Shown: piece by piece, positions 44,681 through 54,169 of the stretch
How positions within the stretch are numbered: the stretch's first letter is position 1
Layout of the letters: every line of letters begins with the position of its first letter
Origin: an uncultured Arsenicibacter sp.
GTDB lineage: Bacteria; Bacteroidota; Bacteroidia; Cytophagales; Spirosomataceae
Reading direction: 5' to 3'
Assembly (NCBI RefSeq): GCF_945952095.1
Contig: NZ_CAMFHL010000005.1
Location: forward strand, 20,574 to 84,573
DNA: 64,000 nucleotides
Made by a program: the position numbers and the translations under genes
The notes under the pieces: model-generated
Seen by the model: the letters and a program-made list of their open reading frames with translations, nothing else
Database searches by the model: none
Told to the model about the DNA's origin: nothing

Positions 44681-47395
44681 TTAATCAATTAGGATCAGGC
44701 CATCGGTGACCGCGGGAACGGTAAATGATACAGCACCCACTTCGTTTCTGCGGATAGGTAATGCCGTTTGCTTACCGGCCACCGTCAACACGGCTTTACG
44801 ACCCGCCGGAATACTGACCGCTGTTGCCTGCCGGCAGGTAATCCGCAGCCGTTTCCCGTCAACGGTCAGGTTTGCCGAACCGGCCGCCGTGCCGGTTTGC
44901 AGTGTGTACCCCAGATACTGAATCATACTCCCTTCACCGAGATATAAATACGAAAGCCCGTCACCGCTCAAACCTACCACCCCGAAATAGCCCTGAAAAC
45001 CGGTGTTGGTCGTTTTGTGCTGCTTCTCTGCACCGGTCGCCTGCAAAACGAGCTGACGGCTACCGTTCCGGTTCGCGACCGAAAAGGCGGTAAACTCTCC
45101 CGGATTATCACCAGGTAACCGCGTTAAGGCCGTTACCGATCCGGCTCCGGTAAACGGCTCGTAAACGGCTACAAACGGCCGGTTCCAGGCTTCGCCGGTT
45201 TGCCGCATAACCAGCACCGGCACCGGTTTCTGCTGATACGCGGCCTCAGCGGTCCCGGCGCGGGGAGCCTGGGCGACGTACATGGTCCGGCCTTCTTCCG
45301 GCAGCGTGTGCACCTGCATAAATGCGGGGATACCTGCCGTAAGGCTGAAGACGGCACTGCTTACCGGGCTATTGCCAACCGGTGTTTTTACCGCCGTAAA
45401 ATGCCGTAAGCCCGGCGGGTCATTGGCATCGGTTGCCATCGGCAGACTGGCCGCTTCAACCGGCAGCGGTTTCCGGTCTTCACCCAGCAGCTGCACAGCA
45501 TCCCCTACGTTGTGGTACAGGTACTCGTTGCTGCGGGCATTGTCGGACCGGTAAATATCCACGTAGTAGCCGGTTTCCGGCGAGGTCCGGATAATAGCCA
45601 AAGTACGCTGCTGCCCCGTTCCGGTCGACTTATCAGTATAACGGGTATCCGTAAACGAGCATTCCGCCGAAACCGCCTCCTGTCCGGCGCGCGGCTCCAT
45701 GGCCATTAGTTTTATTTCGCCCATGTTCTTGGTACCGCCGCCGCCTCTGAAATACGGAACAGACGCCGAACGGCCATCTGCCACCACCGTGTTGTGGGCC
45801 GCCCACTGGGCATAATAGCCCGTATGCATCGGATCTTCGTAACTGGGTCCGTTGCCAGGATCAATACCCATCACCCGCCCTGCGCCATAGAACTCAACTG
45901 ACATACCATTGGCGTGGTTATGGTTATAACTGGCCCCCTGCACCACATACATTAGTCCGGTTCCGGTATTGGTTCCGTTACGCTGCAGGTAGCATTTCGC
46001 AAAATCAAGCTCGCCGCTGCGGGGCCACTGGTACTGTTGCCCGGCGGCTTCCGGAATACGGGGTAAAAAGCACAGCAGGCCCATATAACCCGATTCGCTC
46101 CGGTCGTATCCCTGTTTTTTCTGCACAACCTCCATTGCCGCCAGCAGCGATGGCAGCATGGGACTGTTGTACTTCCGGGCCATGGCCACCCCGATTTCCA
46201 GACACTCTGCACTTTGTGTTGGCCGGCCGGTATCACCGAATGACGACACCGTGTAATTCGGAAACGCGTATTTGAGCATCACATACGAAGCCTGAAACAG
46301 GGCCGGATACTGCTGAAATACCGGGATACCGGCGTTTTCGAGCGCCATACCGGCAATAAGCAGGCTGCTGACCGGAAAATTGTGATAGCCGCCGGGCTCT
46401 TTCCAGTGGCCATCCGGCGTAAACCACTTTTCCATGGCCGTAGGCAACGACAGCTGTCCGCAATTACCGGCAATGGTATCCCGGCGCGTCATAAAGTCGA
46501 GGTAATACTGCTGTTGCTGCCGGTTTTCGAGCGACAAGGCCGAAAAAACCAGCACCGGTGTTTCAGCGGCAAACCAGTTGTTATTCCAGAGTCCGCGAAA
46601 CGCCATAGTGTGTGCAAAGCGGTCGAATACCGGTTCGTAATAACTTGTTTCATACCGCTCGCGGCGCAGGTAATCGTACAGAAAATCATAGGCCAGCAGC
46701 ATGGGTTCGTAGCTACCGTCGCCGAGTGTTTGAATGGACAAATAGCCCGTCCGGCACGGCCCTTCAATCGGATACTGGTGTGCGGCCCCGCGCGCCCACT
46801 GATTCAAGACATCAGCGGCAAACCGCGCGTAGGCAGGCTTATCGGTCAGCCAATAGGCAATGGACGCCTCAAGCACCAGTTGGTTGATGCTGCCGTTAAT
46901 GACCTCGACCATATGTTGCGGATCAACGACGGCCCACGTTTTGCCAGGCCCCGTACTCTGGAGCCGCATGGTCATTGAGGTGTCGTTAGGGATTAACTCG
47001 TCGATACGGGGTGTCCGGAACCGGTAGCCGTCTTTGGCAATTGGCGGGCGTTTGTGCGGAGACACCCGTACGGTAGGTACGGGGGCATCACCTGCGTAGC
47101 GGACAAGGGCTGTTCCATCGGCATCCGAATAAAAACGGGTATAGCGTTTACCAGGCACACGGTTCATCAGGTACCGGCTCAATATCCAGTCGGGGTCAGT
47201 TTGATGGCGGTCCACGTAGGGATCAACGTGTTTGAGCAGCTCGTCAAACGCTTTTTGAGCCCAGGGCTGCGTCCTTATTTTTTCCAGAACGGCAGTTTTA
47301 TCCCCTGCCTTGACCAAAATATGCGGATGAGGCGTTTGCGCAGCGGCGGTCAGAAAAAACGGACAGGTAACCAGAAAGAGAAGGAAACGAAGCAT
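44681..47395 (-). CDS. Second heparinase II/III-like protein (904 residues)
   Basis: Secreted (signal peptide LLFLVTCPFFLTAAAQ). An alpha/alpha toroid (HILVKAGDKTAVLEKI, FRGLWNNNWFAAETPVLVFSALSL) is followed by a heparinase II/III-like beta domain near 480-560 (VVQGASYNHNHANGMSVEFYGAGRVMGIDPGNG, WAAHNTVVADG) and a long C-terminal beta region. The HNHAN motif matches the catalytic region of the family. It is larger than its neighbour and probably acts on a related but distinct linkage. It starts after a strong inverted repeat that separates it from the SusCD genes. Confidence 0.85.
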   Translation of the reverse strand: MLRFLLFLVTCPFFLTAAAQTPHPHILVKAGDKTAVLEKIRTQPWAQKAFDELLKHVDPYVDRHQTDPDWILSRYLMNRVPGKRYTRFYSDADGTALVRYAGDAPVPTVRVSPHKRPPIAKDGYRFRTPRIDELIPNDTSMTMRLQSTGPGKTWAVVDPQHMVEVINGSINQLVLEASIAYWLTDKPAYARFAADVLNQWARGAAHQYPIEGPCRTGYLSIQTLGDGSYEPMLLAYDFLYDYLRRERYETSYYEPVFDRFAHTMAFRGLWNNNWFAAETPVLVFSALSLENRQQQQYYLDFMTRRDTIAGNCGQLSLPTAMEKWFTPDGHWKEPGGYHNFPVSSLLIAGMALENAGIPVFQQYPALFQASYVMLKYAFPNYTVSSFGDTGRPTQSAECLEIGVAMARKYNSPMLPSLLAAMEVVQKKQGYDRSESGYMGLLCFLPRIPEAAGQQYQWPRSGELDFAKCYLQRNGTNTGTGLMYVVQGASYNHNHANGMSVEFYGAGRVMGIDPGNGPSYEDPMHTGYYAQWAAHNTVVADGRSASVPYFRGGGGTKNMGEIKLMAMEPRAGQEAVSAECSFTDTRYTDKSTGTGQQRTLAIIRTSPETGYYVDIYRSDNARSNEYLYHNVGDAVQLLGEDRKPLPVEAASLPMATDANDPPGLRHFTAVKTPVGNSPVSSAVFSLTAGIPAFMQVHTLPEEGRTMYVAQAPRAGTAEAAYQQKPVPVLVMRQTGEAWNRPFVAVYEPFTGAGSVTALTRLPGDNPGEFTAFSVANRNGSRQLVLQATGAEKQHKTTNTGFQGYFGVVGLSGDGLSYLYLGEGSMIQYLGYTLQTGTAAGSANLTVDGKRLRITCRQATAVSIPAGRKAVLTVAGKQTALPIRRNEVGAVSFTVPAVTDGLILID

Positions 47396-47417
47396 GGTAC
47401 ATCAATAAACAATGTAA

Positions 47418-47481
47418 AATGAGTAATGTAAAATGCAGGCAGCCGGACAGGCTGCTCACGATTCATTTTACATTACTCATT
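47418..47481. terminator. 18-bp perfect inverted repeat, family G
   Basis: AATGAGTAATGTAAAATG (47418-47435) pairs perfectly with CATTTTACATTACTCATT (47464-47481). It lies between the DUF4466-like gene and the heparinase-like gene, both on the minus strand. It may end or attenuate the SusCD transcript so the lyases are made at a different level. Confidence 0.75.
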
Positions 47482-47499
47482 CAGAATCCGGTTAAATCG

Positions 47500-48486
47500 C
47501 TACTTTACCTTCAGCCGCTTCATGCTGACGGTCATCGTCTTGGCTGTGTTATTCACGGCATTGACGAAGATATAGGCGGTATAGGTACCATCGGCCGAAG
47601 TCACAAAAGCCCCCTGGTCAGCAGCGAGGCCGTAGGCAAAATCGGCAGCATTGGTAAACGTCGTTTTCTCCAGATCAATGTCGTCGATGTACGAATCGAA
47701 GCCACTGCCCCGCAGCTGTGCATCGCGGATATCTACCCGTTTGTCCAGCTTCGTGGCGGCCTTTGTCCAGGCCGCCGGTAAATTCAGGTCAGTGATGTAC
47801 GACTTATTCGCCAGTGACACCATCGCGTGCCCGAAGGCGTACGTCGAAATCGTCGGCCGGTAGATGTACACGAAGTCAATCTTGCCCGACAGGTTCCTCT
47901 GCTCAACTTCTTCCTTCGTGTAAGCTTTCATATCGGCAATGGAGAAATACGACTTTTTCGCATCCTCCAGCACAATCGACCGCACCATATCCATTTTGCT
48001 GACCTGATAGCCGGGCGTGGTAAAGGTCACTTCCTTACCAGCCGATGAGGTACCACTGAATTTGATGCTGACCACCTGTCCGCGGGCGGCTTCCGGCACA
48101 CTATAGAAATAGCGCAGCGTAACGGCCTTATTACTCACATCCAGAATCTTAGCCGTAGATAACACGCCGTTTGTAACGGTATCGGTCGCCGTCTGCAAAG
48201 GTTTATCGACACCCGTTGCGCGGTCGGTATACCACGAAAATCCGCTGAAGCCGGTTCCGGTGGCACCCGCAATCGATGCCTCGGCCTTTACGTTCTGCAC
48301 CGTACCGTCGTTGGCTCCGATGGCATAGGCAAACTCAACGCGGGTACCGATCACAGCCGGTCCGGTGGTTTTCTTGAGTAAATCGTTTTTCAGCGGCTGC
48401 AGCACATCGACCGTTGTCTTTTCGCAGGCAGCCAGCCCCAGACAGCTCATGACTGCCACGGCCAGGTATGTTAAGTTTTTGTTCAT
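47500..48486 (-). CDS. Surface lipoprotein, DUF4466-like
   Basis: 328 residues with a lipoprotein signal (YLAVAVMSCLGLAAC, Cys21). The first half looks like an immunoglobulin-like region (VEFAYAIGANDGTVQNVKAEASIAGATGTGFSGFSWYTDR). The second half, with VYIYRPTISTYAFGHAMVSLANKSY, resembles DUF4466, a family I know from SusCD loci of Bacteroides. It probably binds glycan at the cell surface as an accessory to SusD. The family assignment is from memory and only moderately certain. Confidence 0.68.
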   Translation of the reverse strand: MNKNLTYLAVAVMSCLGLAACEKTTVDVLQPLKNDLLKKTTGPAVIGTRVEFAYAIGANDGTVQNVKAEASIAGATGTGFSGFSWYTDRATGVDKPLQTATDTVTNGVLSTAKILDVSNKAVTLRYFYSVPEAARGQVVSIKFSGTSSAGKEVTFTTPGYQVSKMDMVRSIVLEDAKKSYFSIADMKAYTKEEVEQRNLSGKIDFVYIYRPTISTYAFGHAMVSLANKSYITDLNLPAAWTKAATKLDKRVDIRDAQLRGSGFDSYIDDIDLEKTTFTNAADFAYGLAADQGAFVTSADGTYTAYIFVNAVNNTAKTMTVSMKRLKVK

Positions 48487-48497
48487 GGCCAGGTCAG

Positions 48498-48893
48498 TTA
48501 TTTCTGTACGGTTACAGTGATGGTGTATTGCTTACGGATTTTCCGGTTACCGGACACAACAGTGTACAGCATCGGCTGCGAGAAATCAACCCAGACACCC
48601 ATTTTAGGCTCCACGGTTGCATCAGTCACTACGCTCGAATACGGTTTTACCCGCGTCATATTTGTACCAAACTTTGCTACAGCCGTGATGGTCTGGGCAA
48701 GGGTATCAATCTGAGTCGTGCCGCTCACCAACACCGTGCGGTTATCAGACCCCAGGAGATCAAAGAAGCTCATGTAACACTGCGAACGGCCCGTAATGAG
48801 CAGTCCCGCATCGTCGACCGGCTCTTTGGTGCAACCACCGAACACCAGCAGTCCGGCAATGGCAAAAACGATATAGATAATTCCTTTTTTCAT
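48498..48893 (-). CDS. Small lipoprotein, DUF5018-like
   Basis: 131 residues with a lipoprotein signal (IVFAIAGLLVFGGC, Cys21). The rest is one small beta domain (ITGRSQCYMSFFDLLGSDNRTVLVSGTT, QPMLYTVVSGNRKIRKQYTITVTVQ) that resembles the DUF5018 domain seen in Bacteroidota surface proteins. The QYTITV ending is typical of such domains. It lies between susD and the DUF4466-like gene, 11 bp from the latter, so all are probably co-translated parts of one surface complex. Confidence 0.7.
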   Translation of the reverse strand: MKKGIIYIVFAIAGLLVFGGCTKEPVDDAGLLITGRSQCYMSFFDLLGSDNRTVLVSGTTQIDTLAQTITAVAKFGTNMTRVKPYSSVVTDATVEPKMGVWVDFSQPMLYTVVSGNRKIRKQYTITVTVQK

Positions 48894-48925
48894 GATGTAA
48901 AATGCGTTGTCGGCTAATGAGATGA

Positions 48926-50677
48926 CTATAACCAGGCCGTATTCTGAATAATTTTCGGATTTACTTCGATCTCGCCGGTCGGAATCCGGAAAATATAAAA
49001 GCGTTGGTAGTTGCGTTCCGGCGCATTGACAAACTCGTCGCGTACCCGTACGCCACGGCTGTCGAACAGCACCTGCCCACCCGGCATCGGCCAGATTTCC
49101 TCAGCTTTTTTCCAGCGGCGGATGTCAAAGAAGCGGTGTCCTTCGCCAACCAGCTCAACGATCCGTTCCTGCTCAATTGCCTTAAAGAAATCTGCCTTTG
49201 TGGCAAATTTAGCCGGTGCCAGTGCCGGCAGATTGCCCCGGCGGCGGATACGGTTCAGGAGTGTAAACAGTTCCGCCGTAGGTCCGTTATTCACTTCGTT
49301 TACCGCCTCGGCATACATCAGCCATACATCCGGTAACCGCATCATGTAGAAATCCTGCGGTCCGTCGCTCCGGCCGATGCCACCGGTTTGCCGTACCCAT
49401 TTCCGGAAAATATACCCTGCCGGAGCACCGTCATAGTTAATGAACTGCACCCCGTCGCGGCTGCCGAACCGGAACGGAATGCTGTCGAGCACATTCAGGC
49501 CGTCGGTCGAAAGCGCCAACATTTTCTGACCATCCCATAGCATTGTGGCACGCATCCGGTAATCCCGGCCGGTGTACGAATTCGGGTTGCTGGAGCTGTT
49601 GGCACCGCTTGCGTTTGAGTTCAGTACCAGCGGGTTTGCAAAATCACCGGTCGATACCAGCTGATAGCGGTTGGCCAGGCGGAATGTCGGCGCTACCCAG
49701 CACTGGGCGTTTCCGGTATTCCGTGTACCGAAGTCACGCATCATTTCTTCGCCCTGTCCTAACTGAGGCCCGCCGAATTGTACCGAAAAGATAATTTCCG
49801 GATCGTACTCGTTGAAGTATTGAAACAGGTAGAAGTAGTTCGGGTCGTTGGCCGGTCCCGGCTCCCCGCCACGGAACAACGGAATGTTTTTGTCGATGAT
49901 CTTTTTGAACTCGGCAGCAGCGGCGGTATAGGCCGCAGTGGCATCACTGCCTTTGCCTTCGTTTTTCATCCAGCTGGCCCAGTACAGGTTTACCTTGCCG
50001 GCAAATCCCCAGGCGGCATATTTCGACGCACGACCGAGGTTATCGCCCGTATACTTTTCCGGCAGCACGTTGGCGGCAAAGCTCAGGTCGGCCAGGATAG
50101 AGTCCTTAACGGCTGCTCTCGGCGTACGGCTCAGTGAATACGCTTCGTCGTTTCCGTTCAGGCGGCGGCCGAAATACGGCACATCACCCCAGAAGTCGAT
50201 TAGCCGGAAATAGGCCAGCGCCCGCAGAAAACGGGTTTCCCCGACCAGCCGCGCAACGAGGTCTTTTTCGGTCTGCGTTTTCAGATTGGGTTGCAGCTTA
50301 CTGATGTTTTCCAGTACATAGTTGGCCCGGTTAACGATCCGGTAGCAGTTTGTCCAGTGAAAATCGAAGCTGCTACCCAGCGCACTAGGGCTAAAGGAAC
50401 CCAGGTTATTACTCGTGCCCCGCGTATGCACAAACTCACCGGCGCCGTCAAAATAATAGTCCCGGCCAAAGGTGGTACGGGCCGCATCGTATACCCCGTT
50501 TACAGCAAAAACAGCGTCGTCGGTGGTTTTCCAGAACAAGTCGGCCGACAGCTCGGTGGTAGGTACCTGATCGAGCAGGTCTTTTGTACAGCCTGCCAGC
50601 AACAGGGTTCCGGCCATCAGCAGGCTCAGACCACGCAGCAGAAAGGTGTTAATCAGTGACTTATGTATCAGTTTCAT
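48926..50677 (-). CDS. SusD/RagB-family glycan-binding lipoprotein
   Basis: 583 residues from ATG 50677 (MKLIHKSLINTF), with lipoprotein signal LLMAGTLLLAGC. The longer frame from 50701 overlaps the SusC stop. SusD features are present: TTDDAVFAVNGVYDAAR near the start, FLRALAYFRLIDFWGDVPYF, RLPDVWLMYAEAVNEV, and the end ERIVELVGEGHRFFDIRRWKKAEE with RNYQRFYIFRIPTGEIEVNP. It caps the SusC barrel and binds the oligosaccharide at the surface. It lies 13 bp after susC. Confidence 0.95.
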   Translation of the reverse strand: MKLIHKSLINTFLLRGLSLLMAGTLLLAGCTKDLLDQVPTTELSADLFWKTTDDAVFAVNGVYDAARTTFGRDYYFDGAGEFVHTRGTSNNLGSFSPSALGSSFDFHWTNCYRIVNRANYVLENISKLQPNLKTQTEKDLVARLVGETRFLRALAYFRLIDFWGDVPYFGRRLNGNDEAYSLSRTPRAAVKDSILADLSFAANVLPEKYTGDNLGRASKYAAWGFAGKVNLYWASWMKNEGKGSDATAAYTAAAAEFKKIIDKNIPLFRGGEPGPANDPNYFYLFQYFNEYDPEIIFSVQFGGPQLGQGEEMMRDFGTRNTGNAQCWVAPTFRLANRYQLVSTGDFANPLVLNSNASGANSSSNPNSYTGRDYRMRATMLWDGQKMLALSTDGLNVLDSIPFRFGSRDGVQFINYDGAPAGYIFRKWVRQTGGIGRSDGPQDFYMMRLPDVWLMYAEAVNEVNNGPTAELFTLLNRIRRRGNLPALAPAKFATKADFFKAIEQERIVELVGEGHRFFDIRRWKKAEEIWPMPGGQVLFDSRGVRVRDEFVNAPERNYQRFYIFRIPTGEIEVNPKIIQNTAWL

Positions 50678-50690
50678 AGTTTTGAGGCGA

Positions 50691-53600
50691 TTAGAGGCCA
50701 ATGTTCAGACCAAACGAGTAGGTTTTGAGCAGCGGAAAAATATCATCGTTGTTTGAGCCGCCGGTCATCGTACTTTTCTCCGGATCCACCCCGCGGTATT
50801 TGGTCAGGGTGAACAAGTTTTCTGAAGTCGCATATACCCGTACTTTACTCATACCGAAGATTTTCGAATACCGCGCCGGTACGTTATAGCCAAACTGGAT
50901 GTTTTTCAGACGCAGGTAGCTGAAATCATCCAGCCAGAAGGTCGATTCGGCCTGATTATTACCACCCGAACCACTTACCAGCCGCGGCAGCGAGGCCTGG
51001 CGGTTGTCGAGTGTCCAGGTATCATACCACAAGAAGTCATTGAAGGCGTTCCGTGCCGACGGGATGTTGACCTGGTTAAATGGTTCCAGCCAGAAATCGC
51101 GGCGGCCCGTTGCCGCTTGGAACAGGAAGCTGACATCAAAGCCTTTCCAGTTGGCAAACAGGTTCAGGCCATAGATCATCAGCGGCTGGTCGCGGTTAAA
51201 CTGCGGCATTGCCTTGCGGTCTTCGTTGTTGATCTGCCCGTCGCCGTTAACGTCTTCATACAGCACATCACCCGGCGCGAAGTACTGCCCGTGGAACGGT
51301 GCGTTGGCAATATCTTCCCAGCTTTGGGCAATGCCTTTTGACTGAAGCGTGTAGGTAAAGTGGTACGGCATGTTCAGATACACCCAGTCTTTGCTCAGGA
51401 ACTGATTCCATTTTAGAAGCCGGTTTTTGTTGTATGATACGTTCAGGTTGGCCCCGACGTTGATACCCCGAATCCGCGAGCGGTAGCCCAGATTTACTTC
51501 GATACCACGGTTGCGCATTTCGCCGATATTCAGACGGGGAGCGCTGTAGCCCGCCAGCAGGGTCGACAGCGACGACGGCCGGATCATGCCTTTAGTATAC
51601 TTCTGATACGCATCAATTTCGGCCGTCAGCTTGCCTCCAAAGAAGCCCAGGTCCAGACCAAAGTTGGTTACGTTGGTTTGCTCCCATGAGAAGTCTTCGT
51701 TGATGATTTTGCTCGCGCTAAAGCCCTTGGCAATTTTGCCGTTCAGGATGTAGTTGGTCAGCGAGAAAATATCCCGCTGCTCATACCGGCCTACCCCGGA
51801 GTTGTTACCCAGTTTACCCAGCGACGCCCGCAGTTTCCCCGACGACAGAATGGTCGTATTCAGATTCTGCCAGAACGGCTCTTCGGTAAACCGCCAGCCT
51901 AGCGACGCCGACGGGAAGAAACCAAACTGGTAGCCCGGCAGGAATTTCGACGACCCATCGTAACGGGCGTTGGCTTCGAACAGGTATTTATCCTTGATTA
52001 CGTAGTTCAACCGCCCGATTACCGAACGCAGGCCTTCCGCCTCTGAGCCACCGCCCGTTCCCTGAATATTGGTCAGGGCAGCGTTGATCTCCGTCAGGTT
52101 CGGGTAAATCCGGTCGTTACGGCTGGCAGACATGTTGCGGGCAAACCAGTATTCTTCGTTATAGGCAGCCAGTACATTGAGCTGATGACCAGGGAAAATT
52201 TCCTTATCATAGGTAATCCGTCCCTGAAGCAGCGTCTTATATCCCTGTAGGGTGGAGTTCGTAATACCGGCGCTGGCGGCTACGAGCGTACGTGCGAGGG
52301 CATCGGTCTGGAAATTCCATTCGTCGGTCGGGTCGGAATAGCTTTTCTGGAACTGGTTGTAGTAGCGCAGGCTGTAATCGCCCCGAACCTTCAGGCCCGG
52401 CAGTGCCTCCCACTCTCCGTACAAGGTGCCGTTGAACTCCTGACGGTCCATGAGGTTGTGGTTTACGTTCATCATCGACAGCATGTTCCGCGCAAAGGCA
52501 TCTTCCCCGTAGGCCATAATACCACCATATTTACCCGATACCGGATCATACGGCGTAATACCGGCAACGGCATACCGGATATCGTAGCCGTCTGTGCCTT
52601 CGTAGTTGATCAGACCATCCTGCCGGGCAAACTCCTGCTTCGACCACTGACCATCAATCCGCGTTCCGACCTTAACGTTGTCACGGATCTTATAATCAAG
52701 GTTAAAACGCATGTTATACCGCTTGTAATTGTGGTTGATCAGGATACCCAGCTCATCATACAAACCGGCCGACAGGTAGAAATTAGCCTTATCGCTGCTG
52801 CCCGCCGCCGACAGGTTGTGGGTCTGCACACGGCCGTGGTCGCGCAGGATAACGTCCCACCAGTTGGTGTTCGGATAACGCAGCGGATCAACCATACTTT
52901 TCGACATCCATTCTTCTACCGTACCATAGCGGTAGGTGGTCGAGGAGTTACCGGCAGCCGACGCCCGCAGGTGCATCGTCAGCGAACGGGCATAGTCGTC
53001 GAAGTAGTTGTAGAAGTTTGTCGGCTGCGACATTCCGTACGTGCCGGTGTAATTGATACTGGCCTTCTGGGATTTAGCGCCGGTTTTGGTGGTAATCAGG
53101 ATAACCCCGTTAGCCGCCCGCGACCCGTAGACCGACGCCGACGCGGCATCTTTCAGCACCGAAATTGTTTCAACGTCGTTGATGTCGATCCGGTTGATGT
53201 CCACGTCGGGCATACCATCCACAACGATCAGCGGCCCGGCGTTATTTACCGTACCAACACCACGGATCAGCAGGTTAGCGCCGTTGCGGCCGGCCATCCC
53301 GCTGTTTTGCTGCACCGTCAGACCCGGCACGAGCCCCGACAAACCCGACGATACGTTGGACAATGTACGGCCGGAAATTTTATCGTCAATGTTTACCGAC
53401 GCAACAGAACCCGTCAGGTTTACCTTTTTCTGGGTACCATAGCCCACAACGACTACCTCGCTCAGTGCCTTTACGTCGGCTTTGAGCGAAATACTGATGG
53501 CGGTCTGATTGCCAACGGCGACTTCCTGCGGGAAATACCCGACAAACGAAAATACCAGTACGGCGCCCGACGACGGCACCGACAAGGTGTATTTGCCCTG

Positions 53601-54158
53601 TCCATCGGTGGTTGTACCACGCACGGCCCCTTTAACGACTACGTTGACACCCGGCAGCGGCTGGTTATTATCGGCATCCTTTACCACACCAGAGATCGTA
53701 ATATCGGCACCGGCCACTTCTTTTTCAGACGCAGCAACCGATGATGGTTCCGGCAAGCCGTTCACGCTGCCTGTTTTCGGAGCAACACTGTCAATAGCTT
53801 TAGTGCGGCGGCGAATGACATACGCTTTGTCATCAATTGCCTGACATTGCAGGTCATAGGCCTGTAACATATCGTTCAGCTTGCGGTCGAGCTGCCCCTT
53901 GAATTCACTCACCTGTACCGGTTCAACCAGTACATCACGTACCAGACCGGCCTTGTAATTGAACCGGACATTATAAGCCGATTCGAGACGGGACAGGAGC
54001 GTCCGCAGGCTGGTCCGGGCAGCAGCCGGTGCATTCCCTATCTGCCGTGTCGCCGGTTGACTAGCCGATGCCAGAATCTGGGCCGATGCCCCCGAGACTG
54101 CCCCCGTCACTAATAAGCCCAATACACTGAGGCGAATTTTACGTAAGGATTTTTTCAT
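50691..54158 (-). CDS. SusC/RagA-family TonB-dependent receptor with STN domain
   Basis: 1155 residues. After the signal peptide comes an STN domain (ESAYNVRFNYKAGLVRDVLVEPVQVSEFKGQLDRKLNDMLQAYDLQC, residues about 58-115). Then come a carboxypeptidase-like beta-sandwich (ITISGVVKDADNNQPLPGVNVVVKGAVRG), the TonB region VVVVGYGTQKKVNLTGSV, the plug with DGMPDVDINRIDINDVETISVLKDAASASVYGSRAANGVILITTK, and a long barrel. The STN domain marks it as a signalling transducer that works with the adjacent FecR. It imports the oligosaccharide captured by SusD across the outer membrane. Confidence 0.96.
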   Translation of the reverse strand: MKKSLRKIRLSVLGLLVTGAVSGASAQILASASQPATRQIGNAPAAARTSLRTLLSRLESAYNVRFNYKAGLVRDVLVEPVQVSEFKGQLDRKLNDMLQAYDLQCQAIDDKAYVIRRRTKAIDSVAPKTGSVNGLPEPSSVAASEKEVAGADITISGVVKDADNNQPLPGVNVVVKGAVRGTTTDGQGKYTLSVPSSGAVLVFSFVGYFPQEVAVGNQTAISISLKADVKALSEVVVVGYGTQKKVNLTGSVASVNIDDKISGRTLSNVSSGLSGLVPGLTVQQNSGMAGRNGANLLIRGVGTVNNAGPLIVVDGMPDVDINRIDINDVETISVLKDAASASVYGSRAANGVILITTKTGAKSQKASINYTGTYGMSQPTNFYNYFDDYARSLTMHLRASAAGNSSTTYRYGTVEEWMSKSMVDPLRYPNTNWWDVILRDHGRVQTHNLSAAGSSDKANFYLSAGLYDELGILINHNYKRYNMRFNLDYKIRDNVKVGTRIDGQWSKQEFARQDGLINYEGTDGYDIRYAVAGITPYDPVSGKYGGIMAYGEDAFARNMLSMMNVNHNLMDRQEFNGTLYGEWEALPGLKVRGDYSLRYYNQFQKSYSDPTDEWNFQTDALARTLVAASAGITNSTLQGYKTLLQGRITYDKEIFPGHQLNVLAAYNEEYWFARNMSASRNDRIYPNLTEINAALTNIQGTGGGSEAEGLRSVIGRLNYVIKDKYLFEANARYDGSSKFLPGYQFGFFPSASLGWRFTEEPFWQNLNTTILSSGKLRASLGKLGNNSGVGRYEQRDIFSLTNYILNGKIAKGFSASKIINEDFSWEQTNVTNFGLDLGFFGGKLTAEIDAYQKYTKGMIRPSSLSTLLAGYSAPRLNIGEMRNRGIEVNLGYRSRIRGINVGANLNVSYNKNRLLKWNQFLSKDWVYLNMPYHFTYTLQSKGIAQSWEDIANAPFHGQYFAPGDVLYEDVNGDGQINNEDRKAMPQFNRDQPLMIYGLNLFANWKGFDVSFLFQAATGRRDFWLEPFNQVNIPSARNAFNDFLWYDTWTLDNRQASLPRLVSGSGGNNQAESTFWLDDFSYLRLKNIQFGYNVPARYSKIFGMSKVRVYATSENLFTLTKYRGVDPEKSTMTGGSNNDDIFPLLKTYSFGLNIGL

Positions 54159-54169
54159 AGATCTGCATG

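Noticed and set aside
46382..46978. A 198-codon open frame antisense to the heparinase-like gene, and similar long frames such as 2489-3151
   Set aside because: They mirror real genes, lack signal peptides or domains, and have shadow-like composition.
52458..53744. A 428-codon open frame on the plus strand inside susC
   Set aside because: It lies wholly antisense to a well-supported receptor gene, has low-complexity Arg/His/Gln-rich composition, and matches no family. It is a by-product of the codon bias of susC.
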